A stretch of DNA of 51,821 nt from Gemella bergeri ATCC 700627 (lineage in GTDB: Bacteria > Bacillota > Bacilli > Staphylococcales > Gemellaceae): positions 1 through 51,821 of the forward strand of contig NZ_KI271875.1 of NCBI RefSeq assembly GCF_000469465.1, in the 5' to 3' direction. The notes beneath the pieces were generated by a model. It did no database searches. It worked only from the letters and a program-made list of their open reading frames with translations, and was not told where the DNA came from. Shown here piece by piece: positions 1 to 9,037 of this stretch. A program made the position numbers and the translations under genes. Every line of letters begins with the position of its first letter. Position 1 is the first letter of the stretch.

Positions 1-29
1 TTCTCATGCCCCGTATTTGACACAGAGCC
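1..29 (-). mobile_element. IS end (left window boundary), ISL3-like terminal repeat
   Basis: These 29 bases are the exact reverse complement of the last 29 bases of the window. Read outward (minus strand) the sequence begins GGCTCTGTGTCAAATACGGG, which resembles ISL3-family ends (GGCTCTT...). The element itself would lie to the left of the window, and no transposase is visible here. The family assignment is inference from the end sequence only. Confidence 0.65.
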
Positions 30-361
30 TTTTTAATGAAATCATGATTTTTTAGTCGCTCTTATTTATGTATTTTATATTATTATTGTTATGGGTATAT
101 ATAAAGTAAAAATATATTTTATCTCCATTATTTATATAAAATATAAGAATAGTATATAGTGAAAAAATGAAAATAAAATTTTCTTAATGTATTTCTTATT
201 TTAAATTTTGATAATTATAAACAAGATAATTTAGTTATTAACACGATGAAAAATGAATTATAACTAAGATTATTTGATATTTATAATATAAAAATATTAA
301 TTAGTAAAAAAATAAACATTAGAAATCGTATTCAATGTTTGAAATGGCTAAAATACAAACA
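30..361. other. AT-rich intergenic region without a recognisable gene
   Basis: Between the IS end and the PTS promoter the sequence is extremely AT-rich. It has no open frame with a ribosome binding site on either strand. I see no homology-like remnant or strong hairpin. Confidence 0.6.
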
Positions 362-390
362 TTTACAAACGTTATGTAAAGTGATATAAT
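362..390 (+). promoter_or_regulatory. Sigma-A type promoter of the mannose-family PTS operon
   Basis: TTTACA at 362-367 and TATAAT at 385-390 are separated by exactly 17 bases, close to the sigma-A consensus. The next gene starts 64 bases downstream of the -10. No sigma-54 -24/-12 element is evident. Confidence 0.7.
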
Positions 391-395
391 TTATG

Positions 396-415
396 TTGTA
401 TACAAAGGTGTACAC
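396..415. promoter_or_regulatory. Two adjacent palindromes, candidate operator of the PTS operon
   Basis: A perfect 10-bp palindrome TTGTATACAA (396-405) is followed by a perfect 8-bp palindrome GTGTACAC (408-415). They lie where the transcript should start, just after the -10 box. TTGTATACAA is the core of known GntR-family operators (B. subtilis gluconate GntR), so a GntR-type repressor is a plausible ligand. No such regulator gene lies in this window. Confidence 0.5.
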
Positions 416-454
416 GTCATATTAAATTAATTTATAAATAAAGGAGGTACTAGG

Positions 455-1435
455 ATGGTAGGAATTATCATCGCAAGTCACGGTGAATTTGCTGCTGGTA
501 TTAAGCAATCGGGAACTATGATTTTCGGAGAACAAGAAAAAGTAGAAACTGTTGTATTTATGCCAAATGAAGGCCCGGAAGACTTGCAAAGAAAACTTCA
601 AGAAGCTATAAAAAAAGTAGATTCTGAAGAAATTCTTTTCCTTGTAGATTTATGGGGTGGAAGTCCATTTAATCAAGCAAATAAACTGTTTGAAGAAGCC
701 CCGGAAAAAAGAGCTATCGTCGCAGGTCTTAACTTACCAATGTTAATTGAAGCATATGCAAGTAGATTTACAATGACAACTGCACATGAGATAGCCAAAG
801 CTATCGCTCCGACAGCGATTGACGGTGTGAAAGTTCGCCCTGATGAACTTCAACCGAAACAAGAGCCGGTTAAACAACAATCAGTTGCACAAAGCACTAT
901 TCCGGAAGGTACGGTTTTAGGTGACGGCAAAATTAAATTTGTGTTGGCGCGTATCGATACACGTTTACTACACGGACAGGTAGCGACTAACTGGACAAAA
1001 TCTACAAATCCTAACAGAATTATTATTGTATCAGATTCAGTATCAAAAGATGAATTGCGTAAAAAACTTATTGAGCAAGCAGCTCCTCCCGGAGTACGTG
1101 CTCACGTAATTCCATTAGATAAACTTGTTAAAGTGTATAATGATCCGCGTTTTGGAGATACTAAAGCGTTATTGTTATTTGAAACACCGCAAGATGCACT
1201 AACGGTTATTGAAAAAGGTGTAGAAATTCCTGAATTAAATATCGGTTCAATGGCACATTCTGTAGGAAAAGTTCAAGTTAATAATGTCTTATCATTAGAT
1301 CAAGATGATGTAGATGTCTATAAAAAACTTCGTGATTTAGGTGTCAAATTTGATGTTCGTAAAGTATCAAACGATAGCCCAGCAGATTTATTCAAATTAA
1401 TTGAAGCAAAATCAAACGAAGGTTTAAAATTATAA
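455..1435 (+). CDS. PTS mannose-family EIIAB component
   Basis: Cytoplasmic phosphotransfer subunit of a mannose/fructose/sorbose-family PTS. It passes phosphate from HPr to the incoming sugar. The N-terminal EIIA domain (about 1-130) carries the phospho-His in IIASHGEF (His9). A Pro/Gln-rich linker follows (about 132-155). The C-terminal EIIB domain has the phospho-His motif [10 protein letters not shown]. The ATG is preceded by AAAGGAGG. EIIC follows after 31 bases and EIID after that, so this is a complete EIIAB-C-D operon. The family transports several hexoses or amino sugars, and the substrate cannot be read from the sequence. Confidence 0.95.
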   Translation: MVGIIIASHGEFAAGIKQSGTMIFGEQEKVETVVFMPNEGPEDLQRKLQEAIKKVDSEEILFLVDLWGGSPFNQANKLFEEAPEKRAIVAGLNLPMLIEAYASRFTMTTAHEIAKAIAPTAIDGVKVRPDELQPKQEPVKQQSVAQSTIPEGTVLGDGKIKFVLARIDTRLLHGQVATNWTKSTNPNRIIIVSDSVSKDELRKKLIEQAAPPGVRAHVIPLDKLVKVYNDPRFGDTKALLLFETPQDALTVIEKGVEIPELNIGSMAHSVGKVQVNNVLSLDQDDVDVYKKLRDLGVKFDVRKVSNDSPADLFKLIEAKSNEGLKL

Positions 1436-1466
1436 TTTAATTATGTATTTATATTAGGAGGACACA

Positions 1467-2273
1467 ATGGATTTTAATATTCTTTCAGTGATTTTAGTCC
1501 TTGTAGTTGCTTTTTTAGCGGGTATGGAAAGTATCTTAGATCAATTCCAATTCCATCAACCGATTGTTGCATGTTCGCTAATCGGTTTGGCTACAGGACA
1601 TTTAACAGAATGTATCATTTTAGGTGGTGCATTACAATTACTAGCTCTGGGATGGGCTAATATCGGTGCAGCTGTTGCACCCGATGCAGCATTGGCATCA
1701 GTGGCATCAGCGATTATTTTTGTAAAAGCTGCTAATTTTTCTGCTGATGGACGTAACATTGCGATTGCAGCAGCTATCACATTAGCAACAGTAGGATTAG
1801 TATTAACAATGGCAGTTCGTACATTGGCGGTGGTAATAGTACACCGTGCTGACAGTGCGGCAGAAAACGGTAATTTTGCGGGAGTTCAATTCTGGCATTA
1901 TGTAGCGTTATGTATGCAAGGATTACGTGTAGCAATTCCGGCAGGTTTACTAATGTTTATTCCGTCAGAAGCGGTTAAAAGCGGATTAGAAGCACTACCG
2001 GAATGGTTCTCAAAAGGTATGACTATCGGTGGTGGTATGGTAGTAGCAGTAGGTTTTGCTATGGTAATTAATCTAATGGCGACAAAAGAAGTATGGCCAT
2101 TCTTCTTCTTAGGTTTTGCATTAGCACCGTTAAAAGAATTGACACTTATTGCGACAGGTATTATCGGATTATGTATCGCTATTGTTTACCTAAATCTTTC
2201 TAATAGAAAAGGTGGCGGTGGTGGATCTGCCTCGTCAGGTGATCCATTAGGTGATATATTAAATGATTATTAG
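1467..2273 (+). CDS. PTS mannose-family EIIC component
   Basis: Integral membrane permease subunit of the mannose-family PTS, 268 residues, almost entirely hydrophobic helices. The region GGALQLLALGWANIGAA is typical of the EIIC (ManY-like) family. With EIID it forms the sugar channel. The C-terminus ends in a glycine/serine-rich tail (RKGGGGGSASSGDPL), probably cytoplasmic. An AGGAGG site lies 6 bases before the ATG. Second gene of the operon, 15 bases before EIID. Confidence 0.95.
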   Translation: MDFNILSVILVLVVAFLAGMESILDQFQFHQPIVACSLIGLATGHLTECIILGGALQLLALGWANIGAAVAPDAALASVASAIIFVKAANFSADGRNIAIAAAITLATVGLVLTMAVRTLAVVIVHRADSAAENGNFAGVQFWHYVALCMQGLRVAIPAGLLMFIPSEAVKSGLEALPEWFSKGMTIGGGMVVAVGFAMVINLMATKEVWPFFFLGFALAPLKELTLIATGIIGLCIAIVYLNLSNRKGGGGGSASSGDPLGDILNDY

Positions 2274-2288
2274 TAGGAGGAACGAATA

Positions 2289-3209
2289 ATGGAGAGAAAA
2301 GTTACATTAAGTAAAAAAGATCGTCGTAGCGTTATGTTGCGTTCTCAGTTCCTTCAAGGATCATGGAACTATGAACGTATGCAAAATGGTGGTTGGGCAT
2401 TTGCTTTAATTCCGGCGCTTAAAAAATTATATCCGAATAAAGAAGATGCAACTCAAGCATTAAAACGTCATTTAGAATTTTTTAACACACACCCATATAT
2501 TGCAGCACCTATCCTTGGGGTAACACTTGCTCTTGAGGAAGATCGTGCAAATGGTGCGGAAATTGATGATGCAGCTATCCAAGGTGTTAAGGTCGGAATG
2601 ATGGGACCGTTAGCCGGTATTGGAGATCCTGTATTCTGGTTTACAGTTCGACCAATTCTAGGAGCTATTGCAGCGTCATTAGCTTTAGGTGGTTCTATTT
2701 TGGGACCTTTATTATTCTTTATCGCATGGAATGCTATACGTATAGGTTTCCTATGGTATACACAGGAATTTGGTTATAAAAAAGGTTCAGAAATTACTAG
2801 TGATCTATCAGGCGGTATCTTACAAAAAGTTACAAAAGGTGCATCAATTCTTGGTATGTTCGTAATGGGTATTTTAGTTCAACGTTGGACTAACATCAGC
2901 TTTCCGTTAGTAGTATCAAAAGTACCGTTAGATGATAAGGCATTTATTCACTTCCCTGGAGAAAAAGAACATATTACAGGTGGAGTACTTCAAGATATTA
3001 TTACAAAAGTACAAAGTGGAGAATATTCTCTAACACCGGAGAAAGTAACAACATTACAAGATAACTTAAATCGACTTATTCCGGGCTTTGCGGCATTATT
3101 ATTAACATTCGTATGTATGTGGCTGTTAAAACGTAAAGTAAGCCCAATCATAATAATCTTCGGATTATTTGCGTTAGGTATTTTAGCACACGTAGCCGGA
3201 GTAATGTAG
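2289..3209 (+). CDS. PTS mannose-family EIID component
   Basis: Third PTS subunit (ManZ-like), 306 residues. It has the typical long N-terminal cytoplasmic part (LRSQFLQGSWNYERMQNGGWAFALIPALKKLY) and then membrane segments. The conserved GVKVGMMGPLAGIGDPVFW block is present. It partners with the preceding EIIC. AGGAGG precedes the ATG. A strong terminator follows 13 bases after the stop codon, so it is the last gene of the operon. Confidence 0.95.
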   Translation: MERKVTLSKKDRRSVMLRSQFLQGSWNYERMQNGGWAFALIPALKKLYPNKEDATQALKRHLEFFNTHPYIAAPILGVTLALEEDRANGAEIDDAAIQGVKVGMMGPLAGIGDPVFWFTVRPILGAIAASLALGGSILGPLLFFIAWNAIRIGFLWYTQEFGYKKGSEITSDLSGGILQKVTKGASILGMFVMGILVQRWTNISFPLVVSKVPLDDKAFIHFPGEKEHITGGVLQDIITKVQSGEYSLTPEKVTTLQDNLNRLIPGFAALLLTFVCMWLLKRKVSPIIIIFGLFALGILAHVAGVM

Positions 3210-3222
3210 AAATATTAAATAT

Positions 3223-3270
3223 AAACCATTTATAATTAGAATTTTAAGTCTGATTATAAATGGTTTTATT
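3223..3270 (+). terminator. Rho-independent terminator of the PTS operon
   Basis: A 14-bp perfect stem, AAACCATTTATAAT with ATTATAAATGGTTT, is followed by a T-rich tail. It ends the EIIAB-C-D operon. Confidence 0.85.
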
Positions 3271-3385
3271 ATAGCAATCTACTATAAGAATTAATTAAAG
3301 ATTTATAGGGTAAATAAATTTCAAAAATATGACTGTTATCTCTTGCAAATAATAAGAAAAATTGATATTATAACTAAATATATAT

Positions 3386-3456
3386 AGCACATATAAAGGC
3401 AAGAATATGGCTTGCAAGTTTCTACCATCTGACCTTAAATTAGATGACTATGGGCA
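3386..3456 (+). ncRNA. Purine (guanine-class) riboswitch
   Basis: The sequence follows the xpt-pbuX purine aptamer closely: CACATATAA, then the P2/L2 segment ending ATGG, GTTTCTACC in J2/3, the P3 arm, and GACTATGGG closing P1. The ligand-pairing pyrimidine at the position equivalent to C74 is a C (3448), which predicts guanine or xanthine-type rather than adenine binding. P1 has one A-G mismatch. It lies upstream of a xanthine permease, the classical arrangement. Confidence 0.92.
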
Positions 3457-3512
3457 TTTTTTTATATTATATTTATTTAATAACTTTAAATTGAATATAT
3501 GAAAAACTAAAG

Positions 3513-3548
3513 AAAATTGCCTACTTTTATTTAAAGGGGCGATTTTTT
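3513..3548 (+). terminator. pbuX: Terminator in the purine riboswitch leader
   Basis: AAAATTGCC pairs with GGGCGATTTT, followed by a T run, between the aptamer and the permease start. It is probably the expression platform that stops transcription when guanine is bound. The antiterminator pairing was not worked out. Confidence 0.6.
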
Positions 3549-3635
3549 ATTTTAATATATTATTATTAAATTTTTGTAAAAAAAATTTTTCATAGGATAT
3601 TATTTGTGTTACAAAAACTATAAGGAGATATTATT

Positions 3636-4898
3636 TTGAAAACATTTATTTTAAGTTTACAGCACGTACTTGCTATGTACGCAGGAGCCGTTATTGTTCC
3701 CATTATTGTAGCAGCGGGGTTAGGACTTTCTTCTGAACAGACAACATATTTAGTTTCTGTTGATATATTTATGTGTGGAGTTGCAACTTTTCTACAAGTT
3801 TATAAAGGTAAGTTTGTCGGTATTGGGTTACCGGTTGTTCTCGGCTGTACTTTTACAGCAGTAGCACCGATGATTTCTATTGGAAAAAATTTCGGACTTG
3901 CTACAATGTATGGAGCAATTTTTATTTCAGGATTGGTTGTTGTTCTTATATCACCGTTTTTTGCTAAAGTGGCTAAGTTGTTTCCGCCTGTAGTAACCGG
4001 TAGCGTAGTGACAATTATTGGAATTACTTTAGTTCCGGTAGCGATGAATTATATAGCCGGAGGACAGGGAGCAGCTGATTTTGGGAATCAAAAAAATATT
4101 CTATTGGCATTTGTAACATTGATTATTATTTTAGTAATTTATAAATTTACAACAGGATTTATTCATTCAATAGCTATTTTATTAGGTCTTGTAATAGGGA
4201 CAGTGTTGGCAAATTTTATGGGAATGGTAAGTTTTGCAGAAGTAAGCCAAGCAGGATGGTTTCAACATCCTACACCGTTTAAATTTTCAGGTTTTGAATT
4301 TAAGAGCAGTGCCATTTTAACCTTTGTTATTGTTGGAATAGTAAGTATGATAGAATCTACGGGGGTATATTATGCACTTGGAAACATTTGTGATAAAAAA
4401 ATTGGAGAGCAAGATTTAAGAAGCGGATATTTAGCAGAAGGATTAGCAGTAATGTTAGGTTCAACCGTCAACGCCTTTCCGTATACTACATACTCTCAAA
4501 ATGTCGGACTTGTTCAAATTTCCGGAGTAAAGAGCAAAAAAGTAATGTATGTTATGGTGTTATTGTTATTAGTATTCGGTTCAATACCGAAAATTGGAGC
4601 ATTAGCAACCATAGTGCCCCAGCCGGTTCTTGGTGGTGCGATGATTAGTATGTTCGGAATGGTACTTGCTTACGGGGTGAAAATGTTGGGGAGTACGGAT
4701 TTTGCAAAACAAGAAAATTTAATGATTATTGCCTGTTCGGTAGGATTAGGATTAGGAGTTACGACAGTACCGACAGCTTTCGCCAAACTACCGGAGTTTA
4801 TAAGAGTATTTACGGATAGTGGAATAGTATTGGGAACAATTGTCGCAATTATAATGAATCTAATATTTAATAGAAAAAGTAAAGTTAAAAATAAATAG
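3636..4898 (+). CDS. pbuX: Xanthine permease (nucleobase:cation symporter, NCS2 family)
   Basis: Membrane transporter of 420 residues with about 12-14 hydrophobic helices. NCS2 landmarks are visible: the N-terminal LQHVLAMYAGAVIVPIIV block and the VVGSV/TGSVVTIIGITLVPVAMNY region. The ESTGVYYALG signature region is also present. The start is TTG with AAGGAG 8 bases upstream; no better ATG exists. It is controlled by the guanine-class riboswitch upstream, so it is expected to be induced when guanine is scarce and to bring in xanthine or related purines for salvage. Confidence 0.93.
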   Translation: MKTFILSLQHVLAMYAGAVIVPIIVAAGLGLSSEQTTYLVSVDIFMCGVATFLQVYKGKFVGIGLPVVLGCTFTAVAPMISIGKNFGLATMYGAIFISGLVVVLISPFFAKVAKLFPPVVTGSVVTIIGITLVPVAMNYIAGGQGAADFGNQKNILLAFVTLIIILVIYKFTTGFIHSIAILLGLVIGTVLANFMGMVSFAEVSQAGWFQHPTPFKFSGFEFKSSAILTFVIVGIVSMIESTGVYYALGNICDKKIGEQDLRSGYLAEGLAVMLGSTVNAFPYTTYSQNVGLVQISGVKSKKVMYVMVLLLLVFGSIPKIGALATIVPQPVLGGAMISMFGMVLAYGVKMLGSTDFAKQENLMIIACSVGLGLGVTTVPTAFAKLPEFIRVFTDSGIVLGTIVAIIMNLIFNRKSKVKNK

Positions 4899-5044
4899 GA
4901 AAGATTTATAATTGAAGCAGGGGTTATAAATTAATTATAGATAGGAAAAGAAGTTTAGCTATTTTTTAAAAAAATTGTTTTCTATATTGATAAATTTTAT
5001 TTTAAGTTGTAAAATATATTTAACAATTTACAGAGATGATAGTA

Positions 5045-5869
5045 ATGAATAAAGATATAAAAATACATATATTACATACTGGAAGAGTAATCGTTGATGA
5101 AGCACTACCGTTTTATAAAAAAAGTGAAAGTAAAATAGCGTGGACGGGGTTATTTCGCTCAAAAAAACATCAAATCTCTATTCCGGTTTCAGTTTACTTG
5201 ATAGAACATCCAAGAGGATTAATTCTAATTGATACAGGATGGCATATTAATAATAGAACACATCAAATAAAAAATTTGTTATTTCAATATCCGGTAAATA
5301 AAGCAGATTTACCGTCCGGTCAAGCAGTTACCGAACAATTGGAAAAGTTAGGTTATAAATCTGAAGATTTGGATTATGTGTTATTAAGTCATTTACATTG
5401 TGATCATGCAGATGGTTTGAGATTAGTAAAAAATGCCAAAAAAATTATGGTAAGTGAAGAAGAGTGGCAAGCAGCAAATAGTAATAAAATAAAATATTTA
5501 TCTCATGAATGGAAAGGTGTCAACATAGAAACATTTGAATTAGAAAAAACAGGAGCAGGTCCTTTCGGTAAATCATTTGATTTATTTGGTGACGGTTCAG
5601 TTGAGATGATTTGGATACCCGGCCATAGCAAGGGATTATGTGCAACAAAAGTTAAAAGTTTGAATGATGAACATTATGTATTATTGGCATCAGATGCCGG
5701 TTATGCGGCACGTTCATGGGAAGAAAACTTAACACCGGGTGTTGTCGAAAATAGAGAACAAGCACAAAAATCACTTGATTGGGTTAAAACTCATACAATA
5801 AATGAAAATTGTATTGAAGTATTAGCAAATCATGATGATAAAGTAGAACCGCATATCATACAGTTATAA
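5045..5869 (+). CDS. AiiA-like metallo-beta-lactamase-fold hydrolase (putative lactonase)
   Basis: A di-zinc metallo-beta-lactamase-fold enzyme of 274 residues. The metal motif is LSHLHCDHADG (HxHxDH), followed by the His of IPGHSKG. The bridging Asp is in ASDAGYAARSW, with a Tyr three residues later as in AiiA-type N-acyl-homoserine-lactone lactonases. A late His lies in LANHDD. The overall layout fits the AHL-lactonase branch, but the natural substrate is unknown. An in-frame ATG 9 bases upstream (5036) is possible; I prefer 5045 because it gives normal spacing to the weak GAG site. The gene is transcribed alone. Confidence 0.75.
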   Translation: MNKDIKIHILHTGRVIVDEALPFYKKSESKIAWTGLFRSKKHQISIPVSVYLIEHPRGLILIDTGWHINNRTHQIKNLLFQYPVNKADLPSGQAVTEQLEKLGYKSEDLDYVLLSHLHCDHADGLRLVKNAKKIMVSEEEWQAANSNKIKYLSHEWKGVNIETFELEKTGAGPFGKSFDLFGDGSVEMIWIPGHSKGLCATKVKSLNDEHYVLLASDAGYAARSWEENLTPGVVENREQAQKSLDWVKTHTINENCIEVLANHDDKVEPHIIQL

Positions 5870-5978
5870 AAATATAATAGTGCATAAGAATATTGTAAAA
5901 ACAACTAATTATTAATTAATTTAGTAAAAAGATAATACTGTGAGCAAGATAATATTTTGCAGATGAAAAATATTATTG

Positions 5979-6020
5979 TAGATGAGATAGATTGGATAAA
6001 ATTTATCTCATCTATTTTTT
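5979..6020. terminator. Bidirectional terminator between lactonase-like and LysR genes
   Basis: TAGATGAGATA pairs with TATCTCATCTA, followed by a T run on the plus strand. It serves the preceding gene and may also serve the convergent LysR gene. Confidence 0.75.
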
Positions 6021-6057
6021 AATTATAAATAATTTTTTAAAAAATCGTAGCTAATTT

Positions 6058-6975
6058 CTAACTGTTTAACATCCAACTTTCAAAAGAACAGATATTTTCA
6101 TCAGCAGAAATAAATGAAGTTAATTCTTGTTCAAACTCCTCAATCAGCTTTAAATTATTTACATTTGGATAGGGGTTTCTAATAATATAGCAAATCCGAG
6201 GAGGTGGTGGAGTTGTTAATGTAAAAAAAGTCAGATTAGGATTAGAACGCATGGCGCCGTTGATTACGGACATTGGTGCAACTCCCCAACTATCATCTTG
6301 AATGTATCGTTGAAGCATGGAACCGGTATTAATGATTAAGGCAGGGTGGCAAGATGGGTTGAAATGAAGATCGTGCCAACTTTTATAATCTAATCCCCAG
6401 TTTAGTAAAACTTCTTTTTCGGTAGGTAACTCACTACAGTTCATATTGTTATGATAAGGGCTATTTTTGCTGCAGATGAGATACATGAGTTCTCGATAAA
6501 TAGGCTTACTAACAACATCAGGATAGTTAATTCTTGAAAAGACAAAACCTATGTCAGCAATGCGGTCTTCCACCAATGAATATATTTCAGAAGAATGGTG
6601 AGTTCTTATATTCAGACGAACATTTGGGTGTGTGGACATAAATTTTTTAAAAAATGATACGAAAGTATAGTTGTTCACTGCATCCACACTGGCAATTGTT
6701 AAAGTTTGTATATTTTCAATATCTTTTAAATGTTGGGTGTCCTTCCAAAGAGAAGCCCATTGACTTGCAATTGGAATGAATGAATGTCCATAATTTGTAA
6801 GTTCCACTCTCCTATGACCTTTATTTCGTATTAAAAGTTGTACTCCTAGTTCATTTTCAAGTTGTTGAAGTCTTGAAGAAACTGTTGATTGTGATACATA
6901 CAAATACTTTGCAGCAGCCGAAATACTTCCGTAAGTAACAGTTGTTAGAAAAGTTTCTATTTGTTCATAAAACAT
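6058..6975 (-). CDS. LysR-family transcriptional regulator
   Basis: LysR-type regulator of 305 residues, the standard length. The N-terminal winged HTH reads FLTTVTYGSISAAAKYLYVSQ and STVSSRLQQLENELGVQLL, and the rest is a periplasmic-binding-like effector domain. The ATG at 6975 has AAGGAG 9 bases upstream and matches the family N-terminus (MFYEQIETFL); an upstream in-frame ATG at 7011 would add 12 atypical residues. It is divergent from the RraA/transporter operon, and two inverted repeats lie in the shared promoter region, so it probably controls that operon. Confidence 0.9.
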   Translation of the reverse strand: MFYEQIETFLTTVTYGSISAAAKYLYVSQSTVSSRLQQLENELGVQLLIRNKGHRRVELTNYGHSFIPIASQWASLWKDTQHLKDIENIQTLTIASVDAVNNYTFVSFFKKFMSTHPNVRLNIRTHHSSEIYSLVEDRIADIGFVFSRINYPDVVSKPIYRELMYLICSKNSPYHNNMNCSELPTEKEVLLNWGLDYKSWHDLHFNPSCHPALIINTGSMLQRYIQDDSWGVAPMSVINGAMRSNPNLTFFTLTTPPPPRICYIIRNPYPNVNNLKLIEEFEQELTSFISADENICSFESWMLNS

Positions 6976-7030
6976 TTTTATATTCTCCTTCGTTTTTGCA
7001 TTTACTTTCATTTTCTAAATAACGGATTTA

Positions 7031-7047
7031 TTGATATTTTATATCAA
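7031..7047. promoter_or_regulatory. LysR-type operator (T-N11-A palindrome)
   Basis: TTGATAT-TTT-ATATCAA is a perfect 7-bp inverted repeat with a 3-bp centre in the divergent intergenic region between the LysR gene and the RraA operon. It fits the T-N11-A form of LysR-type operators. Confidence 0.65.
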
Positions 7048-7076
7048 AAATATCTGTTTTACAAGTAATATATTAT

Positions 7077-7094
7077 ATGATATATTAAAATCAT
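7077..7094. promoter_or_regulatory. Second candidate LysR-type inverted repeat
   Basis: ATGAT-N8-ATCAT lies 46 bp from the first palindrome and nearer to the RraA operon. A recognition site plus an activation site is the usual LysR layout; this one is weaker. Confidence 0.35.
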
Positions 7095-7162
7095 AGAAAA
7101 ACAAAACTCAGAATACAGTACTGAACCCTGAAAATTATTATTAAAATTAAGGAGTTACCATT

Positions 7163-7819
7163 ATGGAACAAAAACAATTAATCGCAGCTATAAAAAAAAT
7201 GGATACAGCTAGTATTTCAGATGCAATGGATAAATTAGGGATTTCTTGTGGTTTATTAGGAATTCAAGCGGTTGTAAGTGGAAATAAAATCTGTGGAGAA
7301 GCATTTACAGTTCATTATATCCCCTGTGGATTAGAGAAAGGTAATGTAGGAGATTTTATTGATGATGTAGAACCTGGGCAGGTCGTAGTCATTGATAATG
7401 GCGGACGAACTTATTGCACCGTATGGGGAGATATTATGACTTATACAGCAAAAACAAAAGGAATTGAAGGAACCGTGATTGATGGTGTCTGTCGTGATGT
7501 TGCCGGTATTAAAGAATTAGATTATGGGGTTTATACAAAGGGTAAATATATGGTTACAGGAAAGGAACGTGTAACGGTTGATGCGGTGAATATTCCGATT
7601 GCTATTTCCGGAGTTCAAGTTCGCCCGGGAGATATTATTCTCGGAGATGATTCAGGTGTAGTAGTAATTCCAAAAGAACGAGCAGAAGAAGTTTTGGAAA
7701 TTGCTAAACATATTGAAGAAGTAGAACAAAATATTATTGCTGAAGTAAAGAATGGTAGTACTTTGAAAGTAGCACGTGAAAGACTTGGCTATCATAATCT
7801 ACAATCTAAGAATAAATAA
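7163..7819 (+). CDS. RraA-family protein (aldolase/decarboxylase-like), copy 1
   Basis: 218-residue RraA-fold protein. This family includes 4-hydroxy-4-methyl-2-oxoglutarate aldolase and oxaloacetate decarboxylase, besides the RNase E inhibitor RraA. The catalytic-type Arg-Asp pair is present in VIDGVCRDVAGI, and the GD...VV(V/I)DNGG and GDIILGDDSGVVVIP blocks are intact. AAGGAG precedes the ATG. It opens an operon with a membrane transporter (15 bases downstream) and a second RraA-like gene. Catabolism of a hydroxy- or keto-acid imported by that transporter is a reasonable inference; the substrate is unknown. Confidence 0.85.
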   Translation: MEQKQLIAAIKKMDTASISDAMDKLGISCGLLGIQAVVSGNKICGEAFTVHYIPCGLEKGNVGDFIDDVEPGQVVVIDNGGRTYCTVWGDIMTYTAKTKGIEGTVIDGVCRDVAGIKELDYGVYTKGKYMVTGKERVTVDAVNIPIAISGVQVRPGDIILGDDSGVVVIPKERAEEVLEIAKHIEEVEQNIIAEVKNGSTLKVARERLGYHNLQSKNK

Positions 7820-7833
7820 AAGGAGGGATTTTT

Positions 7834-9030
7834 GTGGTAGCAACATCTTGTAAAAAAACGGCAGCAATTCTTTCGCTTTCTGCCATCATGTACACTGCAT
7901 ATTTTGGTCCGGGCTTTGCATCAGGAACACAGACGGTTTCTTATTTTAACAATAAAGGTTGGATTGGTATTTTTCTTGGTCCGGCATTAGCAGGGATATT
8001 ATGCTTTGTTTTTAGTATTCTTCTCTTTGAAGTTAACCGAATCTATCAACCGATGTCATATAGAGAGGCTTACAACACTATTTACCGACCTAAAAGATTG
8101 CAACTCTTTTTCGGAACTTTTAAAGAAATTCAGGTTATTTCAGTTGTTCTGATCGCCTTATCAGCACAAATTTCCACAACAGCGATTCTATTAAATCAGA
8201 TATTTGGCGTGCCAAGAATTATTGGAACTATTGGTTTTTGTATTCTAGTATTGCTGTTTGCACTTTTGGGGGCTGGAGTTCTTCGTAAAATGGGAGCTAT
8301 ATTTGGGACTGCTGTGTTATTAATTTGTGCAGGAGTAGCAATTATTTGTCTTGGAAATGCTATTCCACTTGCTAATAATTATTTAGAGAAACAAGTTTCC
8401 TATACATCTTATGGGTTTTCGGCACCACAAGCTTGGTTTTCAATGTTGACGATTGTTGTCTTTTTCATGAATGGCTATGATGCCTGTGTACCGGCATCAC
8501 GAGGTGTTCTAAAAACGAGAAAGGATGTTATCCTACAATCTACTGTAACTGCAGTGCTATGTGCAGGTTCTACTATGATTTTTACTTATATCTTTTCTGC
8601 AGGGATGCCGGATATTATGAAAGAGGATATTCCAACACTTTGGGCAATTGACACACTTTCAAACTCTGGAAATTTTTCTAAAGTTTTATATGCTATATTT
8701 GCTATTGGTGCTATGGTTTCAAGCTCGGTTGCCTTTATATTTACGGTTTGCAATCGTTTTGAACCATTGCTTGAAAAGAAATGGAAAGCTAGTAGTATTT
8801 CAGTACGAAAATTTTTAATTGCTATAATTTTTGTATTGATTTGTACATTTGGATCAAGTCTAGGCCTGATTAATATTATCAAATATGGTTATGGCGGATT
8901 TACAATGATAGTAGGACCTGTTATGCTGATACCATTAATTGTGAGTGTTCTATATAGACTGTGGAGAGATAAAAAAGACGGAATTCTTGATGAAAATTGC
9001 ACATTAATTACAAAAACTTCAGAAAGGTAG
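7834..9030 (+). CDS. YkvI-like membrane transporter
   Basis: 398-residue polytopic membrane protein with about 10-11 hydrophobic segments. The N-terminal PGFASGTQTVSYFNNKGWIG segment resembles the GFASGQE...FF motif of the uncharacterised YkvI family (APC-like fold). The start is GTG with AAGGAGGG upstream. It sits between two RraA-like genes and ends 7 bases before the second one, so it is likely the uptake system for the substrate of those enzymes. No characterised homologue is recognised with confidence. Confidence 0.7.
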   Translation: MVATSCKKTAAILSLSAIMYTAYFGPGFASGTQTVSYFNNKGWIGIFLGPALAGILCFVFSILLFEVNRIYQPMSYREAYNTIYRPKRLQLFFGTFKEIQVISVVLIALSAQISTTAILLNQIFGVPRIIGTIGFCILVLLFALLGAGVLRKMGAIFGTAVLLICAGVAIICLGNAIPLANNYLEKQVSYTSYGFSAPQAWFSMLTIVVFFMNGYDACVPASRGVLKTRKDVILQSTVTAVLCAGSTMIFTYIFSAGMPDIMKEDIPTLWAIDTLSNSGNFSKVLYAIFAIGAMVSSSVAFIFTVCNRFEPLLEKKWKASSISVRKFLIAIIFVLICTFGSSLGLINIIKYGYGGFTMIVGPVMLIPLIVSVLYRLWRDKKDGILDENCTLITKTSER

Positions 9031-9037
9031 GGAAAGT

